Assembly: GCF_946892675.1 (NCBI RefSeq)
Contig: NZ_CAMPOV010000005.1
Coordinates: 49,171-113,170, forward strand
Source: Arthrobacter sp. Marseille-P9274
GTDB taxonomy: Bacteria > Actinomycetota > Actinomycetes > Actinomycetales > Micrococcaceae
Reading direction: 5' to 3'
DNA: 64,000 nucleotides
The position numbers and the translations under genes are program-made. Positions 38,238 through 46,542 of this stretch are shown here, in pieces (positions within the stretch are counted from its first letter, which is position 1; every line of letters begins with the position of its first letter). The notes under the pieces were generated by a model that had not been told where the DNA came from, ran no database searches, and saw nothing but the letters and a program-made list of their open reading frames with translations.

Positions 38238-39011
38238 CTACGCCAGGTGCCGGTCCGCGTAGACCTGCATCGCGTCGCGCACGAACGAGGCCCCGGTTTC
38301 GCCGCCGTAGTTGGCGCCGAAGCGCGGGTCCGCTACGTACATCTCGCCGAGCCCGGTGAAGTAGCCGTAGGACACGTCCTGCCCGCCGTTGGCCGCGGCC
38401 AGCCAGTCGAACTGCCGCCGCGCCAGCTCCTGCGCCTCCGCGCTGTCCGGCGCCGCACCCGAATCCGCCGCGGCGATCCAGTCCTGCATCAGCCGCCGGT
38501 TCCGCTCCTGCCAGGCCGACCGTTCCGCCTCGGTCAGGCCGCGCCACCAGCGGTCGCCCCTGGCATACGCGTCCTTGCCCCAGCGCTCCTCGACCTCCTC
38601 CTTGTACTGCGTGTGGTCGAACCCCTTGAACATTTCCTCGGCCATGAGCTCCTCGCCCCTCTCTGTCTTCCTGATGGTGGTCCGGACGGACTCGATCTGC
38701 CGCTCGAGGCGCTCCTTTTCCTGCAGCAGCAGCTCCAGGTGCCCGCGCAGCGCCTCGGTCGTGTCCGCGCTGCCTTCAAGCACGGCGGCAATCCCGGGCA
38801 GCCCCAGCCCCAGTCCGCGCAGCAGAAGGATCCGCTGCAGCCGAAGGAGGCATCCGCCGTCGTAATAGCGGTAGCCGTTGTGCCCGATCCTGCTCGGCAC
38901 CAGCAGCCCGACGTCCTGGTAGTGCCGCAGCGTCCGGCTGGTGGTGCCGGCCGCCCTGGCCACCTCCTGTATGGACCATTCTGCGGTCCGGCGTTCCGGT
39001 CCTGTTGTCAT
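38238..39011 (-). CDS. MerR-family regulator with TipAS antibiotic-binding domain
   Basis: A 257-residue regulator. Residues 12-80 are the MerR winged helix (WSIQEVARAAGTTSRTLRHYQDVGLL, then NGYRYYD), followed by a coiled coil and a C-terminal TipAS domain (residues about 135-250, ending in SFVRDAMQVYADRHL). TipA-type proteins bind thiopeptides or other cyclic drugs and switch on efflux or sequestration. Its own promoter has the 19-bp spacer of MerR control. A DMT transporter is divergent and may be a target. Confidence 0.92.
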   Translation of the reverse strand: MTTGPERRTAEWSIQEVARAAGTTSRTLRHYQDVGLLVPSRIGHNGYRYYDGGCLLRLQRILLLRGLGLGLPGIAAVLEGSADTTEALRGHLELLLQEKERLERQIESVRTTIRKTERGEELMAEEMFKGFDHTQYKEEVEERWGKDAYARGDRWWRGLTEAERSAWQERNRRLMQDWIAAADSGAAPDSAEAQELARRQFDWLAAANGGQDVSYGYFTGLGEMYVADPRFGANYGGETGASFVRDAMQVYADRHLA

Positions 39012-39018
39012 GGGTTCC

Positions 39019-39049
39019 ACTATGGAGGTTGACGCCGCGTCAAGGTCAA
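39019..39049 (-). promoter_or_regulatory. MerR-type promoter with 19-bp spacer and operator
   Basis: Read on the minus strand: TTGACC (39049-39044), 19 bases, CATAGT (39024-39019), then seven bases to the ATG. The spacer contains the palindrome TTGACGCGGCGTCAA (39043-39029). A 19-bp spacer with a central dyad is the hallmark of promoters untwisted by MerR regulators, so autoregulation is likely. Confidence 0.7.
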
Positions 39050-39119
39050 GGGGGAGCTGACGACGGCGGATTGCGGCTTGGCGTGGTCGGTTTGATGCGG
39101 CGACGGTAGCGTTGGGCTC

Positions 39120-40142
39120 GTGCGATCCGAGCGTCCCCGAGTCCATCCCGCGCGCGAAGGCATCCGGCTGCCGGCGCCGCTGGCGTTGGGGCTGGCGCTC
39201 CTGGGCGGGTCCGGGCTGGCGGTGCAGAGCCGGGTGACCAGCGAGCTCGGCATCGTGCTGCAGGACCGGCTGGGCGCGGCGCTGGCGAGCTTTGCTACCG
39301 GGCTGATCGCGGTGCTGGCCTTCGCGCTGCTGCGGCCGGCCTCCCGGGCCAGGCTCCGCGCGGTCCCGGCGGTCCTGAAGCGCCGCGAGTATCCGCGCTG
39401 GTGGCTGGTGGCCGGAACGATCGGCGCGTTCTATATTTTCGCCCAGGCCGCCACGGTCGGTCCGATCGGACTGTCCCTGTTCACCATCGCGATCGTCACG
39501 GGCCAGATGGTCTCGAGCCTCGCCGTCGACCGGATGGGGCTGGGGCCGGGCCGAAAGATCGGCGTCAGCGGTGCCCGGGTGGCGGGGGCCGTGCTGGCCT
39601 TCGCCGCCGCGGTTGTCGCGGCGAGCGCGCATTTCGCTGCCGACGGGCGGCCCGGCGGCAACGGGCCGGACGGCGGTCCGCTGGTCCTGCTCATGCTGAT
39701 CCCGCTGTTCTCCGGGCTGCTGCAGAGCGTGCAGCAGGGCATGCTCGGCCAGATCGGCACCGTGCACGGCAGCCCGGTCATCTCCACGTTCCTGAACTTC
39801 GCCGCCGGGACGGCCGTGCTGCTGGTCCTGTGGGCGGCGCAGGCCGTGCTGACGGGCCGGGCGGTGCTGGTGACCGGACCATGGTGGCTGTACATCGGCG
39901 GCCCGCTCGGGGCGCTGGTCCTGGCGAGCGCAACCATCAGCGTTGCGAGCACCGGCGTCCTGCTGACCAGTCTCACGGTGATCTGCGGCCAGCTGGTCGG
40001 TTCTGTCGTGCTGGACATCGCCTGGCCCTCGGCCGGGAGCACGGTGGGGCCGCTGACCCTCGCCGGGATTGCCCTGACGGCGGTGGCCATGCTGGTCGCC
40101 ACCGGCAAGCCCGGCGCCTGGCTTCACCGCCGCAGGGACTGA
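39120..40142 (+). CDS. DMT-superfamily transporter (YdcZ/DUF606-like)
   Basis: A 340-residue protein with ten predicted helices in two repeats (LALGLALLGGSGLAVQSRV and MLIPLFSGLLQSVQQGMLGQIG). The GTG start at 39120 is seven bases after TAGCGT and lacks a ribosome binding site, so a leaderless start fits. It is divergent from the MerR/TipAS gene with 108 bases between, and may export the drug that the regulator senses. Confidence 0.83.
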   Translation: MRSERPRVHPAREGIRLPAPLALGLALLGGSGLAVQSRVTSELGIVLQDRLGAALASFATGLIAVLAFALLRPASRARLRAVPAVLKRREYPRWWLVAGTIGAFYIFAQAATVGPIGLSLFTIAIVTGQMVSSLAVDRMGLGPGRKIGVSGARVAGAVLAFAAAVVAASAHFAADGRPGGNGPDGGPLVLLMLIPLFSGLLQSVQQGMLGQIGTVHGSPVISTFLNFAAGTAVLLVLWAAQAVLTGRAVLVTGPWWLYIGGPLGALVLASATISVASTGVLLTSLTVICGQLVGSVVLDIAWPSAGSTVGPLTLAGIALTAVAMLVATGKPGAWLHRRRD

Positions 40143-40159
40143 GCCCCGGGCGGCGCGCC

Positions 40160-41263
40160 TCAGCCGTCGCCCTCGTGGGCCTGCCGGTACGCCTCCATCT
40201 GCCGGTGCCGCCGGAGCAGGCTCTCGCGCCGATGGTTGTCGTCCCCGGCGGTGAGCTCGATGTGCCGCTTGCCGAAGCGCCAGAGCAGGACGTCGTCCAG
40301 GAGCCGGTCGGGTCCGGGGGAGTAGCGGTGCTCCAGCGCCCGCCGGACCTTGGTGATCGCGTCCGCCTCGAGCAGCCCCGCCAGCTCGATCGTCCGGCGC
40401 AGCCCGTGGGCGGCGAGCAGCTCGGCCGCCCAGCCCCAGTCGTCGTCGGCCTTCCTGTCCACGTGCGGCAGCAGCGTCTGCCACACCTCCCGGATCCGGT
40501 TGGGCGTCAGCGGCGCGTCCCCCTCGCCGTCCTCGTCCCAGTAGCCGGTCACCGCCTCGTAGCGTTCGTGCAGTTCGGAGAAGACGGTCTCCACGGATTC
40601 CAGCATCGCCGCCGTCGCGATGAACTGGCGGTCGAAGTACGGGCTCCAGGCCCGCGGATCCGCCGCCTTGAACCGGATGCCGTGCTCGATCTCGGACCAC
40701 GCGTGCGCCAGGATCGTCCGGATCTGGACCTCGAAGATGTAGCTGCCGTTCGGCTTGGCCGGCTCGCCGAGCACGCGCTGGTACTCCTTGACGACGTCGT
40801 TCTGGATGGTCCGCATGATCAGGTGCCGGCTGGAGTAGCCGTAGGTGCCGGACTCGATGTAGCCGATGTCCTTCTCCCGGTCGCTGCGGCAGTCGAACTC
40901 GCTGCGCTGGCGCTTGAGCAGGTGCGCGGCCTCGCGGATTTCGTGCGGCAGGCTGACGATCACGCGCACGCCGACCAGGTCGTTCAGCTGCCGCAGCGGA
41001 TCCGGGAACTCGAGCACCGGCGGGTGGCCAGGCTCCTGCGCAAGCATGGTCCGGGACGCCTTGTCGCGGAAGGACTCGAGGCTCTTGGTCCGGGCGGCGA
41101 CGAACAGCGGCGCGGGTTCCGCGTCCCGGAACACGTCCCGGATGGTCGACTGCATCTCCCGCGTGACCTTCTCGAGCTCCGGGCGCACGCGCTCGAACTC
41201 GTCGGTGCTGGCCTGGACCTGCGGGCGCAGGCTATCATCGAGCCGGTCCCAGTGCCTGCCCAT
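40160..41263 (-). CDS. RelA/SpoT-domain protein (stand-alone synthetase type)
   Basis: A 367-residue protein with a (p)ppGpp-synthetase-like domain at about 35-210: ARTKSLESFRDKASR, LNDLVGVRVIV, YGYSSRHL (141-147) and FEVQIRTILAHAWSEIEHG, which includes the catalytic Glu. There is no hydrolase domain and no TGS domain. The last 160 residues are helical and have no match that I know. It could make alarmones or modify tRNA or another target, as some RelA/SpoT-domain toxins do. AAGGAG precedes the ATG at 41263. Confidence 0.85.
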   Translation of the reverse strand: MGRHWDRLDDSLRPQVQASTDEFERVRPELEKVTREMQSTIRDVFRDAEPAPLFVAARTKSLESFRDKASRTMLAQEPGHPPVLEFPDPLRQLNDLVGVRVIVSLPHEIREAAHLLKRQRSEFDCRSDREKDIGYIESGTYGYSSRHLIMRTIQNDVVKEYQRVLGEPAKPNGSYIFEVQIRTILAHAWSEIEHGIRFKAADPRAWSPYFDRQFIATAAMLESVETVFSELHERYEAVTGYWDEDGEGDAPLTPNRIREVWQTLLPHVDRKADDDWGWAAELLAAHGLRRTIELAGLLEADAITKVRRALEHRYSPGPDRLLDDVLLWRFGKRHIELTAGDDNHRRESLLRRHRQMEAYRQAHEGDG

Positions 41264-41325
41264 GCGGAACTCCTTAACGACGACGGCGGGGGCTGGGTCC
41301 ACTGTATCGGCCGGGGAGGGCGCGG

Positions 41326-43278
41326 CTAGCGGTAGCGGCGGTGCAGGTCCTCCTTCGCGGGAGAACCGTCAGCCGGCTCCGCGATCCACGGCCCGGTGCC
41401 CTCGGACGGGTCGAGCACGCCGCTTTCCAGCCAGGCGTAGTTCCCGCCGAGGACCCGGTCCGCCAGGCGCTTATCTGACGCGTCGGAGTTGCGCCACAGG
41501 TCCGCGAACAGCGTCCGCACCCGCTCGCGGGACTGAAGGCAGAACGTGTCCGCCAGCTCGTAGGCCGCCTTGCCGCGCTCCGGCTGCTGGGACAGCAGCA
41601 GCTGGGCGCGGCTGCAGCAGGCGGCCATGGTGAAGAGCTCGGCGCCGATGTCCACGATCCGGCCGAGGAAGACCTGGTGGTGCTCCAGCCTGGCCTGCCA
41701 GCGGCCCATGCCCGCGAAGGTGTGCCGGGCCAGCTTGCGGCTGCTGCGTTCGACAAAGCGGAGATGGCCGGCCAGCTCGCCGAAGTCCCGGTAGGCGGTC
41801 GGGTTCATGCCCTCGCCGGCGAACAGGCCGGGCAGCCAGCGTGCGTAGAAGCCGCTCGCACCCATCGCCGCCTTGGCCTTCGCCGCGAGGTCGGCATCGG
41901 CGGAGGCCAGTTCCCCGGCCGCGGCCAGGTGGGCATCGACGGCTTCCCTCGCGATCAGCAGGCGCATGATCTCACTGGAGCCCTCGAAGATGCGGTTGAT
42001 CCGCAGGTCGCGCAGCTGCTGCTCGGCCGGGACCGCGCGTTCGCCGCGCGCCGCCAGCGAGGCCGCCGTCTCGTAGCCGCGGCCGCCGCGCAGCTGGACG
42101 AGTTCGTCGGCGATGCGGCACGCCATCTCGCTCGACCAGAGCTTGGCCAGGGCCGCCTCGATCCTGATGTCCCGCGCCCCGACATCAGCCATCGACGCGG
42201 ACAGCTCGAACACCGCCTCCAGCGCGAACGCCGTCGCCGCGATGAACGCGAGCTTCTGGCTGACCGCCTCGTGCTTGCCGATCGGCCGGCCCCACTGCAC
42301 CCGGGCGCCGGACCACTCGCGCGCGATCTTCAGCGACCATTTCCCGGACGCGGCGCAGAGCGCCGGGATGGAGAGCCGGCCAGTGTTGAGCGTAGTCAGG
42401 GCGATCTTCAGGCCCTGGCCTTCCTTCCCGAGCCGGTTCTCCGCCGGCACCCGCACGTTATCGAACCGGGTCAGTCCGTTCTCGATCCCGCGCAAACCCA
42501 TGAAGGCGTTGCGGTTCTCCACGGTGATGCCGGCCGAATCGGCCTCCACCACAAACGCCGTGATGCCGCCCGGGCCGCCGTTGTGCGGCGGAACCTTGGC
42601 CATGATCACGGCGAGCTCGGCGATGACGCCGTTGGTCGTCCAGAGCTTGGTTCCGTTGAGCAGGTAGGCCGCACCGTCGTCCGTCGGCACCGCGGTGGTG
42701 CCGAGGCGCGCCGGGTCCGAGCCGACATCCGGCTCCGTCAGCAGGAACGCCGAAACGGCGCCGCCCGCGCAACGGGGAAGGAACTGCCGCTTCTGCGCCT
42801 CGGTGCCGAAGACCTTGACCGGCTCCGGCACGCCGATCGACTGGTGCGCGGAGAGCAGCGCCCCCAGGCTGGGGTGGACCGAACCGAGCAGCATCAGCGC
42901 CCGCCCGTAGTGCAGCAGGGACAGCCCCAGGCCGCCGTATTCCACGGGGATCTTCATGCCGAAGGCGCCGAGCCGCGCCAGCTCCGCCAGATACTCGTCC
43001 GGAATCAGCGACTCACGTTCAATCCGCGCACCGTCCATGGTCCGCGCGTACTCCTCGAGCCGCACCAGGAAGGATTCGCCCGCGGCCTCGGCGTCGGGCG
43101 TGGGCACCGGATGCGGATGGATCAGCCCAAGATCGAACCGGCCCAGGTACAGGTTCTTGGCAAAGCTGGGCCGCCGCCACTCGGACTCGCGCGCCTGTTC
43201 GGCCACCTCCCGGGCTTCGCGCTCGCTGACGTTGGCCCCTCCGCCGGCGGTCGCGTGACGATCGGTTCCAGTGCTCAT
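41326..43278 (-). CDS. Acyl-CoA dehydrogenase, VLCAD-like long form
   Basis: A 650-residue flavoprotein. Residues 75-470 are the acyl-CoA dehydrogenase core (FGMKIPVEYGGLGLS; FLLTEPDVGSDPARLGT; RGGRGYETAASLAARGE; RINRIFEGSSEIMRL). The extra 180-residue helical C-terminus matches the very-long-chain type. It catalyses the first step of fatty acid oxidation in the cytosol, passing electrons to ETF. AAGGGGA lies before the ATG. No other beta-oxidation gene is adjacent. Confidence 0.93.
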   Translation of the reverse strand: MSTGTDRHATAGGGANVSEREAREVAEQARESEWRRPSFAKNLYLGRFDLGLIHPHPVPTPDAEAAGESFLVRLEEYARTMDGARIERESLIPDEYLAELARLGAFGMKIPVEYGGLGLSLLHYGRALMLLGSVHPSLGALLSAHQSIGVPEPVKVFGTEAQKRQFLPRCAGGAVSAFLLTEPDVGSDPARLGTTAVPTDDGAAYLLNGTKLWTTNGVIAELAVIMAKVPPHNGGPGGITAFVVEADSAGITVENRNAFMGLRGIENGLTRFDNVRVPAENRLGKEGQGLKIALTTLNTGRLSIPALCAASGKWSLKIAREWSGARVQWGRPIGKHEAVSQKLAFIAATAFALEAVFELSASMADVGARDIRIEAALAKLWSSEMACRIADELVQLRGGRGYETAASLAARGERAVPAEQQLRDLRINRIFEGSSEIMRLLIAREAVDAHLAAAGELASADADLAAKAKAAMGASGFYARWLPGLFAGEGMNPTAYRDFGELAGHLRFVERSSRKLARHTFAGMGRWQARLEHHQVFLGRIVDIGAELFTMAACCSRAQLLLSQQPERGKAAYELADTFCLQSRERVRTLFADLWRNSDASDKRLADRVLGGNYAWLESGVLDPSEGTGPWIAEPADGSPAKEDLHRRYR

Positions 43279-43387
43279 GGCAGTCCCCTTTGACTCCAGG
43301 TTCGTGCCAAGGTCCGGCAGAACCTTTTAGCTGTCATCCAATGTTACTCCCGGGTAGCCCCTTTCGGGAGGAATAATCGGCATTTGA

Positions 43388-43402
43388 TGAAGCTTCAAGT
43401 AT
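43388..43402. promoter_or_regulatory. MarR-type operator before the LLM oxidoreductase
   Basis: TGAAGCTTCAAGTAT includes the perfect palindrome TGAAGCTTCA. The same 15 bases, one changed, stand before the MarR gene at 56265, so that regulator is a good candidate for binding here. It lies 44 bases upstream of the GTG start. Confidence 0.6.
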
Positions 43403-43445
43403 TAGCGGCAATCTTCGACGACCATCGTCAATGAGGAGCAGATCA

Positions 43446-44486
43446 GTGGACTTCGGCATCTTTACCTTCGGGGAGCTGACCCGGAACCTCACCACCGGCG
43501 AGGCGCTCTCCCCGCACCAACGGCTGAAGGAGCTGATCGAACTCGCCAAGCTCGCGGACCAGGCCGGTATCGGCTTCATCGGGCTGGGGGAGCACCACCG
43601 CAAGGACTTCGCCATCTCTGCCCCGGAGGTCGTCCTGGCCGCCATCGCCCGCGAGACGAGGAACCTCCGCCTGGCCACCGCCGTCACGGTCCTCTCCACC
43701 CAGGATCCGGTCCGCCTGTTCGAACAGTTCGCCACCCTGGACCTCATCTCGGACGGCCGCGCGGAGATCATCGCCGGCCGCGGCGCCTTCACCGAGTCCT
43801 ACCCGCTGTTCGGCTACGAGCTGTCGGACTACGACGGCCTCTTCGAGGAGAAGCTGCAGCTCCTGCTGGCCGCCCGGGAGCAGGAGCAGCTGACCTGGCG
43901 CGGCACCTTCCACCACAGCATCGACGGCATGGACATCGCCCCGCGCCCGCTTCAGGAGCGGCTGCCCGTCTGGGTCGGTGTCGGCGGCACGCCTGCCTCC
44001 TTCGAGCGTGCCGGGCGCCTCGGCCTCCCCCTTTACATCGCGCTGCTCTCCGGCCCGCAGCACTTCGCCCGGCATGTGGAGTACTACCGCCAGACCGCCG
44101 CCGCCCACGGGCACGACCCGCAGCAGCTGCCCATCGGCACCGGCGGCCACTTCTTCGCCGCCCCCACCTCGCAGCAGGCGCGCGACACCTTCTACCCCTA
44201 CTACCGCGCCTACTTCGAGCAGAACATGCCCCGCCCCGCCGGGCACTTCCCGCGCGAGACCTTCGAAACCTGGGCCGGACCCGGCGGCGGCCTGCTCGCC
44301 GGAAGCCCGCAGGAAATCATCGACAAGCTCATGGTGCAGTACGAAATCTTCGGCCACGACCGCTACATGGCGCAGGTCGGGCTGGGCGGCCTGCCCTTCG
44401 CCGAGACGGCCAAATCGATCGAACTGCTCGCCACCGAGATCATGCCCGTCGTGCAGAAGGAAACCCACGCCGCCCGCCGTCCCTGA
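43446..44486 (+). CDS. LLM-class flavin-dependent oxidoreductase
   Basis: A 346-residue luciferase-like TIM-barrel protein. Typical segments are DFGIFTFGE, IGLGEHHRKDFAISAP, LATAVTVLSTQDPVRLFEQFATLDLISDGRAEI and PVWVGVGGTPASFERA. It uses reduced FMN to oxidise an unknown substrate. The GTG at 43446 is chosen because AGGAG lies seven bases upstream; the ATG at 43431 would place this signal inside the gene. A MarR-type operator precedes it, suggesting induction by an aromatic or reactive compound. Confidence 0.92.
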   Translation: MDFGIFTFGELTRNLTTGEALSPHQRLKELIELAKLADQAGIGFIGLGEHHRKDFAISAPEVVLAAIARETRNLRLATAVTVLSTQDPVRLFEQFATLDLISDGRAEIIAGRGAFTESYPLFGYELSDYDGLFEEKLQLLLAAREQEQLTWRGTFHHSIDGMDIAPRPLQERLPVWVGVGGTPASFERAGRLGLPLYIALLSGPQHFARHVEYYRQTAAAHGHDPQQLPIGTGGHFFAAPTSQQARDTFYPYYRAYFEQNMPRPAGHFPRETFETWAGPGGGLLAGSPQEIIDKLMVQYEIFGHDRYMAQVGLGGLPFAETAKSIELLATEIMPVVQKETHAARRP

Positions 44487-44559
44487 GCCTGCCGCTCACT
44501 GAGCCCGCCGTCCCCTCGGGCATCGGCCGCAGGCCCGCTGTGATCCCGCTGCCCGGGGA

Positions 44560-45294
44560 CTAACCGGCCTCGGCGCGGGCGACGTGCCTCAGCAAGGCAT
44601 CGGCGCAGGCCTCCGGGCGCTCCCAATGCACCATGTGGCCGGCATCCATGATCAGTTCGTGCGACCATGCGGAGTGCCCGAGCAGGAACTCCTTCACCGC
44701 ATCGGGAGTACGCGTGCCGTCCCGCGTCCCCGTCACCACGAGCGTCCGCACACTGACCAGGTCCGGCACGTCCGGCGCGGCGCCGGTAATCCCGGCCTCC
44801 ATGCTTCGGCGTACGACGGCGGGCGGCAGCCTGAAGGGGGCCAGGAACCTCTCGCGGTCCTCGCCCTGCGGCTCCTCGCCGCCGCGAAACCAGGCCGCGA
44901 GCATCTCCTCGGCCGCATCTTCATCCGGCGCTCCCGGTCCGCCGAACAGCCGGCGCAGCTTTTCCTCCGCCGCCGCGGACGGCGCCACCGGCACCATGCC
45001 CACCAAGGTGAGCGACGCCGTCGTCCGCGGATAGCGCGCCGCGATGGTGGCGGCGATACTGCCGCCGAGTGAATGGCCCACCCAATGGACCGGCGAGCGG
45101 CCGGAGAGCTCGAGCGCGAACACAGCCGCGACGTTCTCCACCGTCCACTCAAAGCCGGCCTCGAGCGGCGTTCCGTAGCCGGGCAGGTCGAGGTTCAGCA
45201 CCTCGCGGCCGGCCTCGCGGAGTAGCCCGGCGACCGGGTTCCAGTAGCTCGCCGGGCAGGCCCAGCCGTGCAGCAGGACAATGGGCGCGCGCAT
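44560..45294 (-). CDS. Alpha/beta hydrolase, BioH-like
   Basis: A 244-residue alpha/beta hydrolase. Ser75 in WVGHSLGGSIAA is the nucleophile, the Asp is in TGTRDGTRTP and the His in DAGHMVHWERPE. The opening VLLHGWACPASYWNPVAG is like BioH and related carboxylesterases, but no biotin gene is nearby, so the substrate is open. CATAAT lies six bases before the ATG, pointing to a leaderless mRNA. Confidence 0.88.
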   Translation of the reverse strand: MRAPIVLLHGWACPASYWNPVAGLLREAGREVLNLDLPGYGTPLEAGFEWTVENVAAVFALELSGRSPVHWVGHSLGGSIAATIAARYPRTTASLTLVGMVPVAPSAAAEEKLRRLFGGPGAPDEDAAEEMLAAWFRGGEEPQGEDRERFLAPFRLPPAVVRRSMEAGITGAAPDVPDLVSVRTLVVTGTRDGTRTPDAVKEFLLGHSAWSHELIMDAGHMVHWERPEACADALLRHVARAEAG

Positions 45295-45629
45295 AGTCCG
45301 ATTATGCCGTGGCCTCGGCTGCTGCGAGCCTGACCGGCCTCCCTCTGCTGTCGCTGCCCCGGCTACCCGCGGGTACGTGGTTTGCGCGCACCGTCTCGGG
45401 GCATCATGTTGCGTCGCATCGCCCGACTGAACCCGGTGACGGCGGTATAGACCCGGGCGGGCCGGAAGACGGCCCGGTCCATGTGGTCGACGAATGGCAG
45501 CGGCTATTGATCGGTCGGTGATATTTGACGGCGGCAATCCATGAGTGCAGCTGTAATAGGATCGGGCCTGCACCATCGCTCAAGATGCGACCGTCGCTCC
45601 ACATGACGTCGGCGAAAAGGGGGACCACC
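45295..45629. other. Intergenic region, 335 bp
   Basis: Between the divergent hydrolase and DUF1801 genes. It holds the CATAAT -10 box of the hydrolase near 45301-45306 and the ribosome site of the DUF1801 gene near 45616. No convincing gene, repeat or RNA structure was seen in the rest. Base composition begins to be less GC-rich here and stays so to about 46.3 kb. Confidence 0.5.
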
Positions 45630-45989
45630 ATGACAGCGAGTTCGATCATCGAGTACATCGATGGGTACGACGGTGATGTACGGCACCGGCTGCTGACCGT
45701 GTACGAACTGATCCGGTCGGCCGTGCCTCATGAAGCGGCAGAATCGATCAGTTGGCGTATGCCGACCTTCAAACTCGGCAGCGAGCCGTTGTTCTTCTTC
45801 ACCGGAACAAAGCGCCACATCGGGTTCTATCCGACTTCAGACGCGATCGCGCATTTCTCGACAGAACTGGCCGCATATGGAACCACCGAGCACGCTATCC
45901 AACTGCGCCATGATGCCCCGCTCCCGACCGAACTCCTCCGCGAGATAATCGCGTGGCGGCTACAGCAGCTGCCTTCAGACAAGGTTTGA
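45630..45989 (+). CDS. DUF1801 / YdhG-like protein
   Basis: A 119-residue soluble protein of the DUF1801 group (IIEYIDGYDGDVRHRLLTVYELIRSAVPHEAAESISWRMPTF, then KRHIGFYPTSDAIAHF). Relatives include an iron chaperone-like protein of Bacillus (Fra/YdhG), but the function in actinobacteria is unproven. AAAAGGGGG precedes the ATG at 45630. Codon use is less GC-rich than in the neighbours, a hint of recent arrival. Confidence 0.8.
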   Translation: MTASSIIEYIDGYDGDVRHRLLTVYELIRSAVPHEAAESISWRMPTFKLGSEPLFFFTGTKRHIGFYPTSDAIAHFSTELAAYGTTEHAIQLRHDAPLPTELLREIIAWRLQQLPSDKV

Positions 45990-46016
45990 GTCCGACGGGA
46001 AAGGTGAGGCGCCGTA

Positions 46017-46253
46017 GTGGCAGATACGGAACCGACCTTTCAGGAGTGGTATGCCGATGCCGGACCGCGGCTAACGCCGAGCGAGAAGAAGATCGGCGAG
46101 TTCCTGTGGAAACTTCCTCTGTTTGATACTAGCCACGTTGGCCCGCTTGGGGGCAACAATAGTTGGGCCAGAAGGCCGCTCAAACTGAACGAAGAAGCGC
46201 AAACCCGCACGATCGACAAAGCTCCGCGCCGGTGCTTTGTATACATCCTTTGA
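46017..46253 (+). CDS. Hypothetical protein, possibly a truncated regulator
   Basis: A 78-codon frame with a GTG start behind GGTGAGG. The segment GPRLTPSEKKIGEFLWKLPLF resembles the first helix of RpiR-type regulators, but the rest does not continue as such, and the 3' end overlaps the broken hydrolase on the other strand. It may be a fragment left by a rearrangement. Codon use is atypical for the window. Confidence 0.4.
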   Translation: MADTEPTFQEWYADAGPRLTPSEKKIGEFLWKLPLFDTSHVGPLGGNNSWARRPLKLNEEAQTRTIDKAPRRCFVYIL

Positions 46254-46542
46254 GGAACGCAGCACCAGTGGCCGGACTCCTCCGGTTCGGCCAAGGCGCG
46301 CAGCAGAATCTCCGGCAGCGAGGGATCGTCCAAGGTGCGGAAGTGCCCTGCCGAATCCAGCTCGATGTAGCCTCGCGAAGGTAACCGGCGACCAGTGCGG
46401 CCATCCGGTCCGGCCGGTAGGGCGCCGGATCGGCGCGGAACAGCAGGCCGTCCAGCTGCCTGAGGCCCGCATGGCAGTAGTCCAGCAGCCACCACCAGCC
46501 GCGGGCCGGCAGCCGGGCAGCGGCCTTTCCTATGCGTTTCAC
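46180..46542 (-). pseudogene. Probable broken alpha/beta hydrolase, internally deleted and frameshifted
   Basis: A GTG that overlaps the upstream hydrolase stop as GTGA opens a frame coding VKRIGKAAARLPARGWWWLL, the start of a membrane-near hydrolase. After about residue 57 the natural continuation lies in another frame (GYIELDSAGHFRTLDDPSLP), near position 46378, and reads like the C-terminal end of an alpha/beta hydrolase (SAGHF...LDDP). The middle, with the nucleophile, is missing. This points to an internal deletion plus a one-base shift. Confidence 0.5.
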
